From Isoetes taiwanensis (taxonomy: Eukaryota; Streptophyta; Lycopodiopsida; Isoetales; Isoetaceae), in contig JAJEKV010000106.1 of the NCBI GenBank assembly GCA_021234155.1, forward strand, positions 62,001-126,000: a stretch of DNA of 64,000 bases, in the 5' to 3' direction. The notes below the pieces were generated by a model. It had not been told where the DNA came from, made no database searches, and saw only the letters and a list, made by a program, of their open reading frames with translations. This document shows, piece after piece, positions 33,051-44,412 of this stretch. The position numbers and the translations under genes were made by a program. Numbering within the stretch: position 1 is the stretch's first letter; each line of letters opens with the position of its first letter.

Positions 33051-33872
33051 TCAACACCAGCCATGAGAGCCTCCTCGATGCATGTAGCTCCATGGCGCGC
33101 TTGAACATCTTTGCCGGAATTTGTACAGTGAGCCGCCGAGGATGGGAGGTGCAGGGCCCCCGCTGCTGCCTTGTCCGAGATTGTTGAGAGGCATGACGGG
33201 AATTGGAAGGGGGCCTCGTGAGGAAGAAGAGGAGACAAAGTGACATGCGTGGTCCGGATGTTGAATGTGACGAGGGGAGGTTTGGCGGAAGGTACGCCTT
33301 TGTGGAGTTTGACGCTGGGAGTGCAGAGAGCGCTGAGTGGAGGTATGGAAAGTGGAAGGGCTCTCAAGAACAGGAAGATAATGACGAATGAGGGCCTGAA
33401 GATGGCCACCCACAGAAATTTCAGAGACAGAGGAGGGGGTAGCCCGAATGCGGTCTACTTCTTGAAGAAGACGGTAGAATAAAAGCTGAGGCCAATCAAC
33501 ATGCAGAGTGGAGTGAATGGCAGTGATGACCATATTATAAAACGGCTTATTGATGTGGGTGTTCTTAATGGAATGCCCAAGCAATTTTCGCCACAGAAAC
33601 TTCACAAAAGTTTCATGTGGTTTGGCAATATTTGTGAGGCGATGCTGGTTGGCTTGATAAGCAAGAGCGCCAAACTGAGTGACGTCCATGTCCTGTAAAG
33701 CAGCCCAAGAGACCGAAGGTTTTTGCAAAGGGATGTGGAATACCTGAGAAATCAAATGCGGAGTAAGTAAAATGGTGGTGCCATCGACCACCGTAGCAAA
33801 GCCTTCCGGGCTGTTGACGATGTGTGCGATGAACTGCTGCAATTGCGCCGGATTTGGGGCCGGGAGCTCCAT
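33051..33872 (-). CDS. Third ORF of gypsy element (plant-transposon-protein-like)
   Basis: An open 273-residue frame downstream of integrase in the same orientation, and the best-preserved frame of the element. It starts M-E-L-P-A-P-N-P and contains 'VVDGTTILLTPHLISQVFHI', 'WRKLLGHSIKNTHINKPFYN' and 'LISQVFHIPLQKPSVSW'-type sequence resembling the 'putative plant transposon protein' domain often found in large gypsy elements of the Tat/Athila group. The tail (residues 170-273) is Ser/Pro/Arg-rich and low complexity. Function unknown; env-like or RNA-binding roles have been suggested for such ORFs. The family match is from memory. Confidence 0.55.
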   Translation of the reverse strand: MELPAPNPAQLQQFIAHIVNSPEGFATVVDGTTILLTPHLISQVFHIPLQKPSVSWAALQDMDVTQFGALAYQANQHRLTNIAKPHETFVKFLWRKLLGHSIKNTHINKPFYNMVITAIHSTLHVDWPQLLFYRLLQEVDRIRATPSSVSEISVGGHLQALIRHYLPVLESPSTFHTSTQRSLHSQRQTPQRRTFRQTSPRHIQHPDHACHFVSSSSSRGPLPIPVMPLNNLGQGSSGGPAPPILGGSLYKFRQRCSSAPWSYMHRGGSHGWC

Positions 33873-34562
33873 TTGTGAAAATTGTCAAAGCTTGTATGCG
33901 TTCCTCAACTTCCCGACTCGGACCAACAAGGGCCTCAAAAGGTGGGGCCGAGAAAGATACATACCCAAAAAGAGTCGCGATCCCTTGGAGCGTAAGTTTG
34001 AAGTGTAGAAAGTTGGGGGGGCCATGGCTTAAAAGCGCCGGAACGTAAGGAACCGCTTTGAAGAAGGCGGAGAGCAGAGAACGTAAGACGGCGGCAGAGA
34101 GACGAAAAAAGGTTTAGGGTGCGCAAAGGTGGGCTTAAGGGGCATGAGAAGGGCTTAAGCCGCGAACCGCTGATGGTGCCAGGTGTCGAAAGATGCCAAG
34201 GAGGTGATTGAGAGGCAAAAATTTGGCTAAGTCCCCAAACAACAAAGGGAGAAGTAATGAACGGTGGAGATGAGGCGTGAGAGAATGATGGGATGTGACA
34301 GGTGGCCAAAGGACACACATTAATGTTCGACGGGCGTGAAAAGAAGGAATGGCATTTAATGCTGGCAACTCGAAGTGGGAGATCATTAAAAGGAATGTGT
34401 CAGAAGGTACCATGGCTAGATATGCGGCGGGAGAAAAGATTCTCATTTTAGAAACAATTTTGCATTGCAAACACGCTTGGCATTTTTGTGATTGGTCCAC
34501 GTCGACAAGGAGTTCCTCAGTTGGCTATATAAGACGAACCGGGAGTGAAACAAAGGCATCCG

Positions 34563-34856
34563 ATGGCGCTCAGCATGGCTGCTGCTGGTTTGAACGAGGA
34601 CTGCACTATGCCCACTAACTGTCAGGAGTGGATTACCTGCAAGATGGATTGTCTGGACCTCTGGCGCTGCCACAATCGTGGCCTGAGAATGGATGGCTGG
34701 TGTGCCGGGATGGCTGAACATCCCGATCCAACACCAACGCTGATGGAGGTGGTTTCGCACCTTCGGCGGGACCCCGAAAGCGTAACCTCTACCACATCAT
34801 CGCATCACCGCCCAACCCTGAGTAGAGGGTTTTTCTTCTTAGGACTTAGTAGATAG
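34563..34856 (+). CDS. Possible antisense ORF inside gypsy element
   Basis: A 97-residue frame on the strand opposite to pol, between integrase and the third ORF. It starts at ATG 34563 (M-A-L-S-M-A-A-A-G-L) and is rich in Cys, Trp and Met ('CQEWITCKMDCLDLWRCHN'). CTATATAAG at 34525-34533 lies about 30 bases upstream. Antisense ORFs are known from Tat-type gypsy elements. It could also be chance. Confidence 0.35.
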   Translation: MALSMAAAGLNEDCTMPTNCQEWITCKMDCLDLWRCHNRGLRMDGWCAGMAEHPDPTPTLMEVVSHLRRDPESVTSTTSSHHRPTLSRGFFFLGLSR

Positions 34857-35143
34857 GGCTCGAGCCCGCTTTTTGTATATAGGGCGGTGCCTATATGAAA
34901 TAGCCGGGTCAGTGCCCACATTTTGTAAAAAAAAATTTCACCTATAATATAATATGCCGCTTTTTAGTCACGACCGTTGTGTTTGCATATTGAACTCAGA
35001 CTGCTTTGTTGATTTTCACTTGTGGTATGAAATGTTTTGAGGCGAAAAGCCATTAACTGCTGTAGGTAATGGAGTGCCATCTAACTCAGCCACCGGAAAA
35101 CACCGGGTTGAACCACTTGAACAATTTGATAAGGGCCAAGCCA

Positions 35144-36015
35144 TCAAAACTTAAGCTTACCCGAAAAATTTTTGTACCGAGAATCATAAAGAAGAACCAA
35201 ATCTCCCGCTTTGAATGTTTTTGTCTTCATACGCTTGTCATGTAGAGATTTTTGCAACCGTTGTCCATGAAGAACACTTAATATAAGCATCCCTTCAAGT
35301 TCATCCAACTGCTCCAATTGATAGACCCTTTCTTTGAGGCAAAGAAGCGGATTATGGGCAAAGAGCCGGGGTTGAAAACGGAGTGTTGGAAGGATGTATT
35401 CAAACGGCATGAGCTTCTTGACCATAAACCAATTTGAAAGGAGTGTGACTCTGAAGCTATTTTGAAACAAGTATTGTAAGCCCAAAGAACAAGAGGGAAG
35501 CTTGTTTTGCCGGGCCACATGGTGAAGCGCCACAAATTTTCTTGAGAATTGTGACCGAGTCTTGTTGGTGCTTTCCGCCAAACCATTGCCTTGAGGATAG
35601 TAAGGTGTGCTCTTGTGATGATGTATCGAGATAATCCGTCACCCTTGATGGTATGATTGATAAAGTGGACACCACGATCACCGACCAGCCCGCGGGGCAG
35701 CCGAATCGCGGATGATTTGTTGATAGATAACCTTGGCCGGCTTGCCGCAGTTGTTGTCCGGAAGTGCGCAAGCTTCCGCCCATTTGGTAGCGTAGTCGCT
35801 GAGAACTGGAACGTAGCGGCACGGGTGTGCCGCGCAGAGGAGGATCGATGGGTCCCACAAAATCCATTCCCCATTTGCCGAAGGGGAAGTGGCGGCAACC
35901 GGGCGCCAAGGGAAGAGCGCCACGGGTCGGGTCGCCCCACACGCCGGCAAGCATCACACGCGGCGGGCGTGGGCGTGAGCGCCTTTGAAGAGCGTGGGCC
36001 AAAAATAACCAGCAA
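35144..36015 (-). pseudogene. pol: Gypsy integrase
   Basis: Across overlapping frames: the zinc region with C-D-A-C-R-R-V-G-R-P (about 35.95 kb), 'ANGEWILWDPSI'/'KWGMDFVGPI'-type start of the core, 'LSDYATKWAEACALPDNN' (first catalytic Asp region), then 'RGLVGDRGVHFINHTI' (second Asp). The C-terminal part reads L-H-D-K-R-M-K-T-K-T-F-K-A-G-D-L-V-L-L-Y-D-S-R (about 35.2 kb), the usual GPY/F-adjacent block. At least three frame slips. No chromodomain recognised. Confidence 0.82.
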
Positions 36016-36133
36016 GAAGGATTTTATGCGCGTCGTGGTGTTCCATGAAAATGACCACCCCCGAGCCCTTCATGGGCTTCTAACAATATCCGGGACCTCA
36101 TGAGGGAGAACACAGCCGTCAAGGATGGTATCC

Positions 36134-37100
36134 TTACCCTTTTGTAAAGATGGCTCGCAACCATGGTGTAGTCACGGACCTCGCGGAGAAATTGATGTCG
36201 ACGGGATTGTCGCTATTGGAGAGAGCGTGGGCGCCCTCCGGGTGGAAGAGCTCGCGGAGGAGATATCGCTGAAAATCATGAAACCAATGAGGTGTTGCCG
36301 CGGACCGTAAAGAGTTGAGCGCCGAAAGGCGCCCGAGACTCCAAAGTGGAGGGATCATCCGTGGTGGATGCGTGAAAGATAATCCGACAACATGAGATTT
36401 GCCAGCTTTGTGAACAATTTCAAAAGGTGCAAATTCTTGCAGAAGGAGGACCCAACGAGCAATGCGCCCGTGGGCGGATTTGTTGATCAAATAAAGAAGT
36501 GCCCGGTGGTCAATAAAGAATTTGATCCGACCGCCCAAAAGATAGTGACGGAAGCGTTGGACGCAGTAAAAATTAAACCCAAGGCTTCTCGCCTGCGGGC
36601 GAGTAGTTGGGCGCTCAGCGTAATTGAGTTTCCGCCGGGCGAAGCGGTTTGGTTTGTCGCTGCAGCGATCATATTCTCGGAGAAAGAACAGCTCCAATAG
36701 CAAAGGCCGGTGACATCGACATGGACATGAAAGGGCTTGTCCCATTGAGGAGGAACAAGAACCGGGCCCGAAAAGCAAGAGCTTCAACCGTTGAAAGCAA
36801 AGATCCGCCGGGAATTCCAAGCCTGTGGATTCATCACCCGTGAGTTTATGAATGGGGACCGCAATGGCCGCGAGTCCGTGAATGAAGGTGGAGTAATAAT
36901 TGACCTTACCAAGAAAGAGCGTGTTTCTTGATATTGGCCGGTGCTTGAGCCTTGAGCACACACTGATTTTGGCAGATCCGTGGTGATACCGCTTGCTTGA
37001 CCACATGTCCCAACGTAACACCGAAGTGACGCAAAAAGGTGCATTTCTGGGATTGAGACTAATGCCGGACTCATCACATTTCTGAAAAGACGAAGTTCCA
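36134..37100 (-). pseudogene. pol: Gypsy RNase H and end of reverse transcriptase
   Basis: Reads 'YYSTFIHGLAAIAVPIHKLT' (RT thumb/connection, about 36.9 kb), then 'ERPTTRPQARSLGFNFYCVQ' (N-Y-x-x-T-E-x-E-x-L-A-like, degraded) and 'KFFIDHRALLYLINKSAHGR' (about 36.5 kb), the strongly conserved RNase H block (x-D-H-x-A-L). 'IVHKAGKSHVVGLSFTHP' ends it, matching H-x-G-x-x-N-x-V-A-D-x-L-S-R. The frame is mostly continuous but with substitutions at key residues. Confidence 0.8.
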
Positions 37101-37113
37101 TTTATCCAAATGG

Positions 37114-37506
37114 TCAGCCATGGAAATCAGAGGGCGAGAAGTCATCTTGAAAAATTTGCAAGAAGGGATTTTCCTTCATAAAATCATGAAAAAACCGAGA
37201 GCATGATACGCTGAAACGTGGATGGAGAGTTTGATAATCCAAAAGGAACCACCTTGTAGGCAAAAGTGACTTTACCTGGGTGGTGAAGGTAGTCTTGAGT
37301 TGATCAGATTCTTTGATTGAGATCCGATTGTAGCCGTAAAAACCATCCATGAAGGAGTACATCTCATGTCCAAAGAACCTCTTCCGTAACCCGGTCCGTG
37401 AAGGGTAGTGGAAAATGATCACGCCCGCGGGTTCGATTGAGTTTTGGTAGTCCACGCAAACGCCGATCTTACCATTGTGTTTGAGGGCAATGACGATGGG
37501 GCTCAC
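37114..37506 (-). pseudogene. pol: Gypsy reverse transcriptase palm
   Basis: 'SPIVIALKHNGKIGVCVDYQ' and 'RFFGHEMYSFMDGFYGYNRI' are the classic gypsy RT blocks (D-Y-x-x-L-N region and F-x-x-M-D-x-F-x-G-Y). 'DQLKTTFTTQ' follows and then, in a slipped frame, F-L-Q-I-F-Q-D-D-F, the position of the catalytic Y-x-D-D box. Frame slips around 37200-37300 mean the product as written would be inactive. Confidence 0.85.
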
Positions 37507-38255
37507 CCACTGTAATGTTTGACCTCATAGATCAAACCCCGCAGCAAAGGAGTTTGTCAATTTCCGCCTTGACGCATCAATGTAATTGGGGTTGAGCCGG
37601 CATCGCCGTTGCTAGACCGGCATGCATCAGACTTGGTAGGAATGGTGAGTTCCCCAAGGTTTTGTTGATCCCCCAAGATCTCTCAGAGCTCCGTGCTAAA
37701 ATGTGTTTGAACTTTTTGAAGAGCGTGGACGGCCCCGTTACGATAGGGTGTCGGAAGATTGGCAAAGAATTCGGACAGTCGATTGTTGCCTATGTCCACA
37801 ATATCGACGCCGAGTCCTGAATATGGGGATAACTTCCGCGGTTCCGGACAATATGAGCAGGAGGTTGAAGCATAACAGATGCTACCTGCTGGTGAAAAAA
37901 GAGAGGTTGCCGAAAGTGTCATCGCTGCAGGTTGCTTCATAACAAAGCGGTACATCTACAAGAGTGGCAAGAGGTTCAGAATCTGAAAAGTGATCAACAC
38001 GCTGAATGCGATTGCAAGGAGCCGTAAGGGTCAAGCAAAGCAGCCACAGTACCGGTCCCGATCAAGAGTCATTGCTCCCCAAGGATCAAAGATATTCGGG
38101 TAGGATGACGAGGCGCACTCGCAGTGGAGCCCGAACTTGATAGATATTCGGGCGCCCCGAATCGGTGTTCGAGAGAGAGGGTTCAGCATTGTCGACGGAA
38201 ATGATTTTGCCTGCTTCCAAATCCATGGTGGCATTGAGGTGACCATCGGTGATGA

Positions 38256-38600
38256 CTAATCGATCCGCGGCTCCAAGAATGGATACTCTTTTGGCCCGGG
38301 CGGAGAAAAGGTCTCGTCGAACAACATTTCATAATCACCGGATCTTCTCCAGCCTTCCAAACACCAAATTCCAAGGGGAATCTGGAGATCACCAATGTTG
38401 ATGTGAAGAAGAGGCGGAGACTTTGAGGTCTCGTGGATATGGCCATTGGCCAATTTGATGTCATATGGGGCACGATAGAGTTGTTTGATGCCCATTTGTT
38501 TTGCGGAGTTTATCCGTGATGAGATTAACCGCGCTACCTCCATCAATTTGAACATGGTTGACTTATTGATTGCCCACCGTGGCATGTACCGTGGGTGTAG
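38256..38600 (-). pseudogene. pol: Gypsy aspartic protease region
   Basis: About 38.55 kb on the minus strand reads V-Q-I-D-G-G-S-A in one frame, the retropepsin D-[ST]/G-G-S/A-type active site, followed in another by 'MGIKQLYRAPYDIKLANGHI' and 'LLHINIGDLQIPLGIWCLEG'. Several slips separate it from gag and RT. Confidence 0.6.
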
Positions 38601-39073
38601 AGGTAGCAACAGCCCCAACCAAAACAAATGGGAGTGGTAACTGGTCCTTGAGAGCAGTCCGACAGAAGTTTCAAAATCGTTGCAAGACTTAGAGGAATTT
38701 TGATTTTTGCCGCCTCCTCTTGGAGTTCCGAGGCACATGAGAAAAAGGATCTCAGGGATCCACAAAGCGGGAGTGCGTGGTAAGGAAGCAAAGAACTTCT
38801 TTGAGTAGTTCTACCTCAAAGAAATGATATTTGGATATGGTCGAGAGCATGGAGGGTGAGACATGGAAGGTGCGCCTTGTCTTTGTTGAGCTCTAGTGGT
38901 GGCATGAACATTAGCCAACGGCGGCCTTCAAAGAGCTTGCATGAGGTTCGTAATGCTTTGGCTTAACTTTAGGCATGACATTCGGCATGAGTTTCTCCAA
39001 GTCGTGCAAAATGGACCTTTTTGTCTTCTCGTGATGAGGAATTGTGTCGATGGCAAAGGCAAGTTGCGCGCCA

Positions 39074-40250
39074 TTAGGAATAATGGTTAAGGGACGGACG
39101 CCTCGGTTTGGCGCGGAGACTAAACCAACCCAATTTGACGGCCGGACCGGAGGATTGAGAGCTTGAAAAATTTCTTCCCCGTGCTTGTTGATCCATCCGA
39201 GGTTGATTTTGCGTGAGCTGGTTGATAGCGTGATTGCCGAGGTGCACGAGGTGGCTTCCAAGAACCAGACGCTGGCCTTGTTTGCCATTGGCAATCCAAA
39301 GTTGGTAAGCCGTGAGGCGGACCGATGTGGTCCGATTTGTGCCGTAAAGCTGCACCCGAACTTGTGGAAGTTGAGGACACGCCGCGGGTGGTATGACCCC
39401 ATTCCCCGACATGCTGATAACACCGAAGCCAAGGATCAAAAGGAGGATGTGTGTTGGGTCCCCGCTTGTTGCCCTGCTGTCGATAGAGTTGATTGGGTTA
39501 CGCGCAGTGGTGGGCCGATATGGTGATTGGTGCCGAGGTGTTGTTTGCACTTGATAAACCATCTTGTTATGGAAAGGTGTAGGATGAGTGCGAGTGCACT
39601 CTTCCGCGGGCATGATTGCACATGTTGCATCGCTTACAATGAGGCGGGCCATTGGTGGAGTTGCACTCATTCGCCAAGTGGCCTTGATATTTGCGCAGAG
39701 ATATGGCACCAGATCCGACCAAGGCCGCGGATTGGCGGTGGAGGTTGAACAGCAGCCCGGGGAACCATGACGGGTGGAATGAAAGGGAGCCCCGAAGAGC
39801 CACGCCACGGGAGGAAACATTGACCGAAAGTGATTGACAAGATCGATAGCCCGCTTCCAAAGTCTTCGGGCGCAGTATTCGGGCCATGAGTCCGATAATG
39901 GAGGAAGTCCTTGGAGAAACCGCACCAAGATCCGCTCGGTGGGGTACTCCTTGAGTTTGCCGAAAGCGTAATGTGAAGACGGTCCGCAAAATCCCCGCAC
40001 TCGTGGGCTCTTGTTGAAGGTCATTGAGTTGCTTGAGATGAAGTTGATCATCATCCGTGGTCCCATAGTGAGAAAGAAAAGCAGTTTTCATTTCGGACCA
40101 ATCTTGTTTCCAGTGACTTTTGTTGGACATGAGCCATTGATGAGGGGAGCCACGCAATGTGGTGGAAAAGATGTGGAATTTCAGTTGAGGTTGCGCATGA
40201 CCATTCAGACAGCCGTGAGCCTCAAATTCTTCCATGTGGGCCCGGAGCAC
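39074..40250 (-). pseudogene. gag: Gypsy gag with capsid core and zinc knuckle
   Basis: 'FHIFSTTLRGSPHQWLMSNK' and 'WSEMKTAFLSHY' (about 40.1 kb) are the Retrotrans_gag core (W-x-x-F-x-x-x-F). 'RILVRFLQGLPPLSDSW' follows. Near 39.65-39.7 kb a degraded knuckle reads G-H-L-A-N-E-C followed by C-x2-C. Upstream, 40300-40750 is Pro/Ser-rich. Frame changes between 39567 and 40066 split the gene. Confidence 0.75.
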
Positions 40251-40962
40251 TTTGGTCTAAAGGTTTGCCTTTCGTGTTGCCAAAGGTGGGATAAGTCAGC
40301 TTAAGGGTCTGAAAGGTAGAGGTAAAAGTGCTGGGCTGGACAGGAACATATGAGTGAGGATATTGAGGTGGAGTTGGAGGGGGTATGGTGCTGGAAAGAC
40401 CCCCCGGCCAGGGGTGGCCGAGGTGGGGGGTACCGGAGGTGCCCGATCGCGGTGGGTTTGAGGTCCGTAAGATTGTAAAATGTGAAGAGCGGTGGGAAAG
40501 GTAGGGAAGGGAAATTCTCGGGAGGAGCAAAAAGAGACATGTGGATATCCCCGCCCACCCAGAGGGAGATGATGGTTGTGAAGGCAGAGCGCGATGGCCG
40601 TAAGAGTGATGGATGAAGGCATGTTCGGGGTATGAAAGTAAGGTTGAGCAAGCTTGGAGCGGATAGGGCCCCGAGATAGTGATGAGGAGATCGAGGCCGC
40701 GGAGCAATGTTTGCACGCGGAGGCGGAGAATTTGGACCAGACATGACACGAGGGGGGGTGGCGCTCGATCGAGCCCTAGACCTAATGTGGCCTCCCTCAA
40801 TGTCGTAGCAGATCCATACATGTCACTTAACAGCTTTCCTTCGATGATGGCGCCCAAGCGTAGACGCCGCTCTGGGAAAGAAGTTCTTCCGGGCGTGAAG
40901 TTTCTACATGTGCATGGCGACGTAAGAAAAGGAAAATCAATCGCACCGCAAATGGGCGACAG

Positions 40963-41550
40963 TGTTTGGGGTCGGGTTCGGGAACTCCTCGCGAAGACAG
41001 CCCTCCGTGAGGACCCTTGATCTAACAGAGAACCGGGACTATGTCACGCTGGATTTGCAAGAGAAGAACGAGAAGAAGAAAACGTAACAAAGAGAACAAT
41101 GAGAGGAAAATGATAAGCTTCCTTGATATCAATGATGAACATACATGAGCTCTCTAATCGAGAGAAGATCAAGAGAGACAAGACTCAAAACTCTTCTTAA
41201 ACTCCCTGTGCTAGCTCTACTCATATATATAGTACAATGGCCTCTCGCCCAATATAGACACTCTGGATCGATCTCGTGCCGACTCACGGAAGGAGGCCCG
41301 ATTTGCGGGAATGTTGACGGTGCCTCTTGAAATGCCTAGAATCACGCTGACGCTGACACGGGCGGTGACGGGTCATCACTTGTCGCGGGCGCTTGGTAGC
41401 GCAAACCTGTGCTTTGATTGCGCGGGTCCGGCCGCTTGGTCTTTTGTCGGGCTTTTGACGGCTGACCCGCGGCTCGCCTCAGGATCCTTGAGCTTGACCT
41501 GGTCCGTCGTATGCATGAATAGTCCTGAACCAGGAGGCACAGGACTAACA
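40963..41550 (-). repeat. 5' LTR of gypsy element
   Basis: 588 bp, TG...CA, matching 30427-31018. CTCATATATATAGTAC near 41219-41234 is AT-rich in the middle of the LTR; on the minus strand it gives TATATATGAG, a candidate TATA box. No tRNA-iMet primer-binding site lies inside it. The adjacent minus-strand CTGTCGCCCATTTGC is a weak candidate for another tRNA. Confidence 0.92.
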
Positions 41551-43077
41551 TACTTAATATCCAAATGTCTTCATGTCTTCAAAAGCGTCTTTAGAAGTTT
41601 TCCAAAGAAAACAAAAATTAAAAACTCCTAACATCACTTCACCTTCATCAACCATAAGGTGGCAAGTCCCATCCAGTTCAGTGGCACCCACGCTCTTCTG
41701 CCTTGACATGGTGCTCTCCATAACTTCTTTCTAATAACTTATATTGGTCATGTGGTGCCGCCTTTTCTAGGTCAAGTCACATCCATCATGCCATCCATAA
41801 CTCAAAATAAAAAATATAAGACTTGTACGACTTCTTTTAATGCCTTCAATATTGAATAACTTAAATATTAGACTGCGTAAATTGCAAAAAGCAAAATACC
41901 GACCATTGTGCCGATTCTCTATCTTGAACTTCAAAATAGACTTGTAGAAGAATAAATACATGGGGCATTTGTCTCTTGCTTAAAAGCTTATCTTCAATTT
42001 CATAATGGGGTAAACACCTTCAAAAATATTATGTTCCATGTGATGCTAGGATTTGGTCTTCAAAAAGCTCTCTTCAATAATACACAAATGTGTGTTGGAG
42101 AAAAGCATGTCTTCACAAAGCAATATATAAGGCAACTAGTAAATGTGTGCCTGGCATTGCCAGGCTAATGTCATGGCTTGTGTTTGTACTTAACCTTTAA
42201 CATCTATACGTGTAGCTTTCGACAATACCACATGACGGTTGATGCTTGCAAGAATGGACTTTTTTTGTTGAATTTATCCAATGACAAGATCATCAATGTA
42301 TTAGCCTTGTTTGAATGGCATATCTAGTATCGCGTGTGTTTGGCGTTGTCGCACGTAAGTGTAAATGTGTGTTGCTTTTGATTTGTGATAAACTTCCAAA
42401 TATTTTGTTAATTGTTTCAACTAATGACATTCGTTTCAAATACCTACATGTTCATTGTGTACTAAAGCATACATTTATTATGGTAATGTCCAATATTATT
42501 GTGCATAAGTAAAAGGGTGCATGCTCATTAGCGTATGCCTTAATAGTCAGGGGTGGCTTCAGCATATATGATGAAGATGAGCATAATAACAACTGAATTT
42601 TATGCTTAGGCATGTTGCTTTACTCGATGGGTCTCTAATCACAATAATAAAGGGGTCCCTGTGCAAAAACAATCATAATCTAACTTGCAAATTTAGCTTT
42701 GATAACTTCTTCTTAGTAAAGGGGTGTCTGGGGATGCCAGGCATTATTATCCACAATGACAAATGTTGATGTGTGTGAAACTTCATAACATTCAATAGTT
42801 TAGTGGTGGTGTGCCAACATATATAGGAGTGTGCATCTTTTGATATGTAGAGGGATGTCCACTATGCACCTAATGTCATGATTCTAGAATGGGGCTCGCA
42901 TGAAACCGACAAACCGCCCGACTAGGCTTCTCATTCATCTCAGCAGATTTTCTACAATGGTGGATAGTGGGTAGTCGCACACATGCGAACTACCCATGAA
43001 AAAATAAAGGGAATATCCAATTATATAATTTGGACCCCATAAAATACAATGCTAATAGATGTTTGGCTGGTGTACCT

Positions 43078-43156
43078 GCCGAAAGCTTATCACCGGGATT
43101 AAAAAACCCCGCCCTTTTGGGTTTTCGAGGAAAAACCCTAGTGATAAGCCTTCGGC
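43078..43156. repeat. Inverted repeat, 16-base arms
   Basis: GCCGAAAGCTTATCAC (43078-43093) and GTGATAAGCCTTCGGC (43141-43156), one mismatch, enclosing 47 bases of C- and T/A-runs. Looks like a small foldback element. Confidence 0.75.
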
Positions 43157-43396
43157 AAAGGGCTAAGGCAGAGAAATTGCTCCCAAAATCCACGAATGGA
43201 GAAGTCGAAATAGATGCCGCTCGCCAACCTGTACCTGCACATCACCAACACAAAAAACATAACAAAACAAACCTCCCAGAGTGGGGGGGATTGAGCGTGC
43301 CGCCACGCGACAAGAAAATAAAAACCTCGTCAAATAGAGGGGCTGGTCACGCGTGCAGGCGACAAATACAATAAACAAAGAAGGGGGGAGGGTGGG

Positions 43397-43957
43397 TTCA
43401 AAGAGAATAAGGTACCGGGCTCACGAGAGAGAAGAGGAAGCGCCGATGAGACGTTGATGCGAAACCGCTCTAAAAATAGCTTAACTCCCAACCAGAGAAG
43501 GCATGCGCCGCATGCATGCATGAAGATATATGCTCGCCCCATTCTAGAATGGCGATCCGATGTCTCGGATCGATGGGATTCTAGAATGGGGCTCGCATGA
43601 AACTGACAAACCGCCCGAATACCAAAGGACTTCCTTAACAAAACTAGGATTGAGGACGAAGGTCACATGATGAAGGCTAAAGAAGAGCCAAGGCCGAGAA
43701 AGGACATGCCACAGCATGAAAGAAACGCCAAATTGGCCAAACCAAGCAGGGAGAAGCCCCTCCCCTGCCTGGATTCAATTCAAAGAGAATAAGGTACTGC
43801 TGAGAGAGAAGAGGAAGCGCCGATGAGACGTTGATGCAGAACCGCGCCTAAAATAGCGAACTCCCAACCAGAGAAGGCATGCGCCGCATGCATGCATGCA
43901 AGACATACATGCTCGCCCCATTCTAGAATAGCGATCCGATGTCTCGGATCGATGGGA
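43397..43957. repeat. Direct duplication (about 185 bp, offset about 380) with cruciform core
   Basis: 43397-43582 recurs at 43780-43957. Each copy ends with C-C-C-C-A-T-T-C-T-A-G-A-A-T, then CGATCCGA and TCGGATCG. In the first copy the outer arm returns inverted, making a 55-base nested palindrome (43537-43591). A 45-base piece starting ATTCTAGAATGGGGCTCGC occurs at 42881 and 43578. Confidence 0.8.
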
Positions 43958-44146
43958 TATTGGATACAAACCTAGCAAAAGTATGCTAGTGACTAACCTT
44001 GATGCATGCAAGACTTGGTTTTTTCAATACATGTTTGTTTTTATTGTCAACTTTCACATTATATAAAATATTTCAATTTAGCTTCTCTTCTTTCATTCTC
44101 CATGCTGAGTATTTTTGAGATTTATCTCTTCTATCAGCCAACATAT

Positions 44147-44219
44147 GTCCTATCATAGGACCCATCCTAGGAATGCCACTGTTCTATTGCGATAGAACCG
44201 ACATTCCTTGGATGGGGAC
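44147..44219. repeat. Compound hairpin
   Basis: GTCCTAT-C-ATAGGAC (44147-44161), then arms CCCATCCTAGGAATG (44161-44175) and CATTCCTTGGATGGG (44202-44216) around an inner stem GTTCTAT/ATAGAAC. The 38 bases 44137-44174 recur at 45110-45147 in the same orientation. Confidence 0.75.
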
Positions 44220-44412
44220 ATTTCTTTGTCACACCTCCTATTTATTCAGCCTCTCTTTAGATTTCAGCCATCGGCATTCTCTTGAGCTAATTTCTCCTTC
44301 TCTATCTTACTAGTTTTCCTCACTCTCCCTCCCTTGATGGTTATTTGCATTTGATCATATTCGTTTTTTTGTTTCTTGTCTAAAATCTTTAAAAGTGTAC
44401 TCTTCATTATTT

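Larger units (their letters stand above)
30427..41550 (-). mobile_element. Ty3/gypsy LTR retrotransposon, complete, minus strand
   Basis: LTRs at 30427-31018 and 40963-41550, both TGTTTGGGGTC...CTAACA. A perfect TACTT duplication flanks the element (30422-30426, 41551-41555). Coding order on the minus strand is gag (about 40.2-39.1 kb), protease (about 38.5), reverse transcriptase (37.6-37.0), RNase H (about 36.5), integrase (36.0-35.1), then a third ORF (33.9-33.05). RT before integrase defines gypsy. GC content is higher than in the flanks. All domains carry frame slips. The perfect target duplication and similar LTRs suggest a fairly young insertion, so some slips may be sequence errors. 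Confidence 0.93.

Noticed and set aside
40940-40962. Primer-binding site of the gypsy element
   Set aside because: The minus-strand sequence beside the 5' LTR does not match iMet or a clean Asp/Arg tRNA end, so it is not called as a feature.
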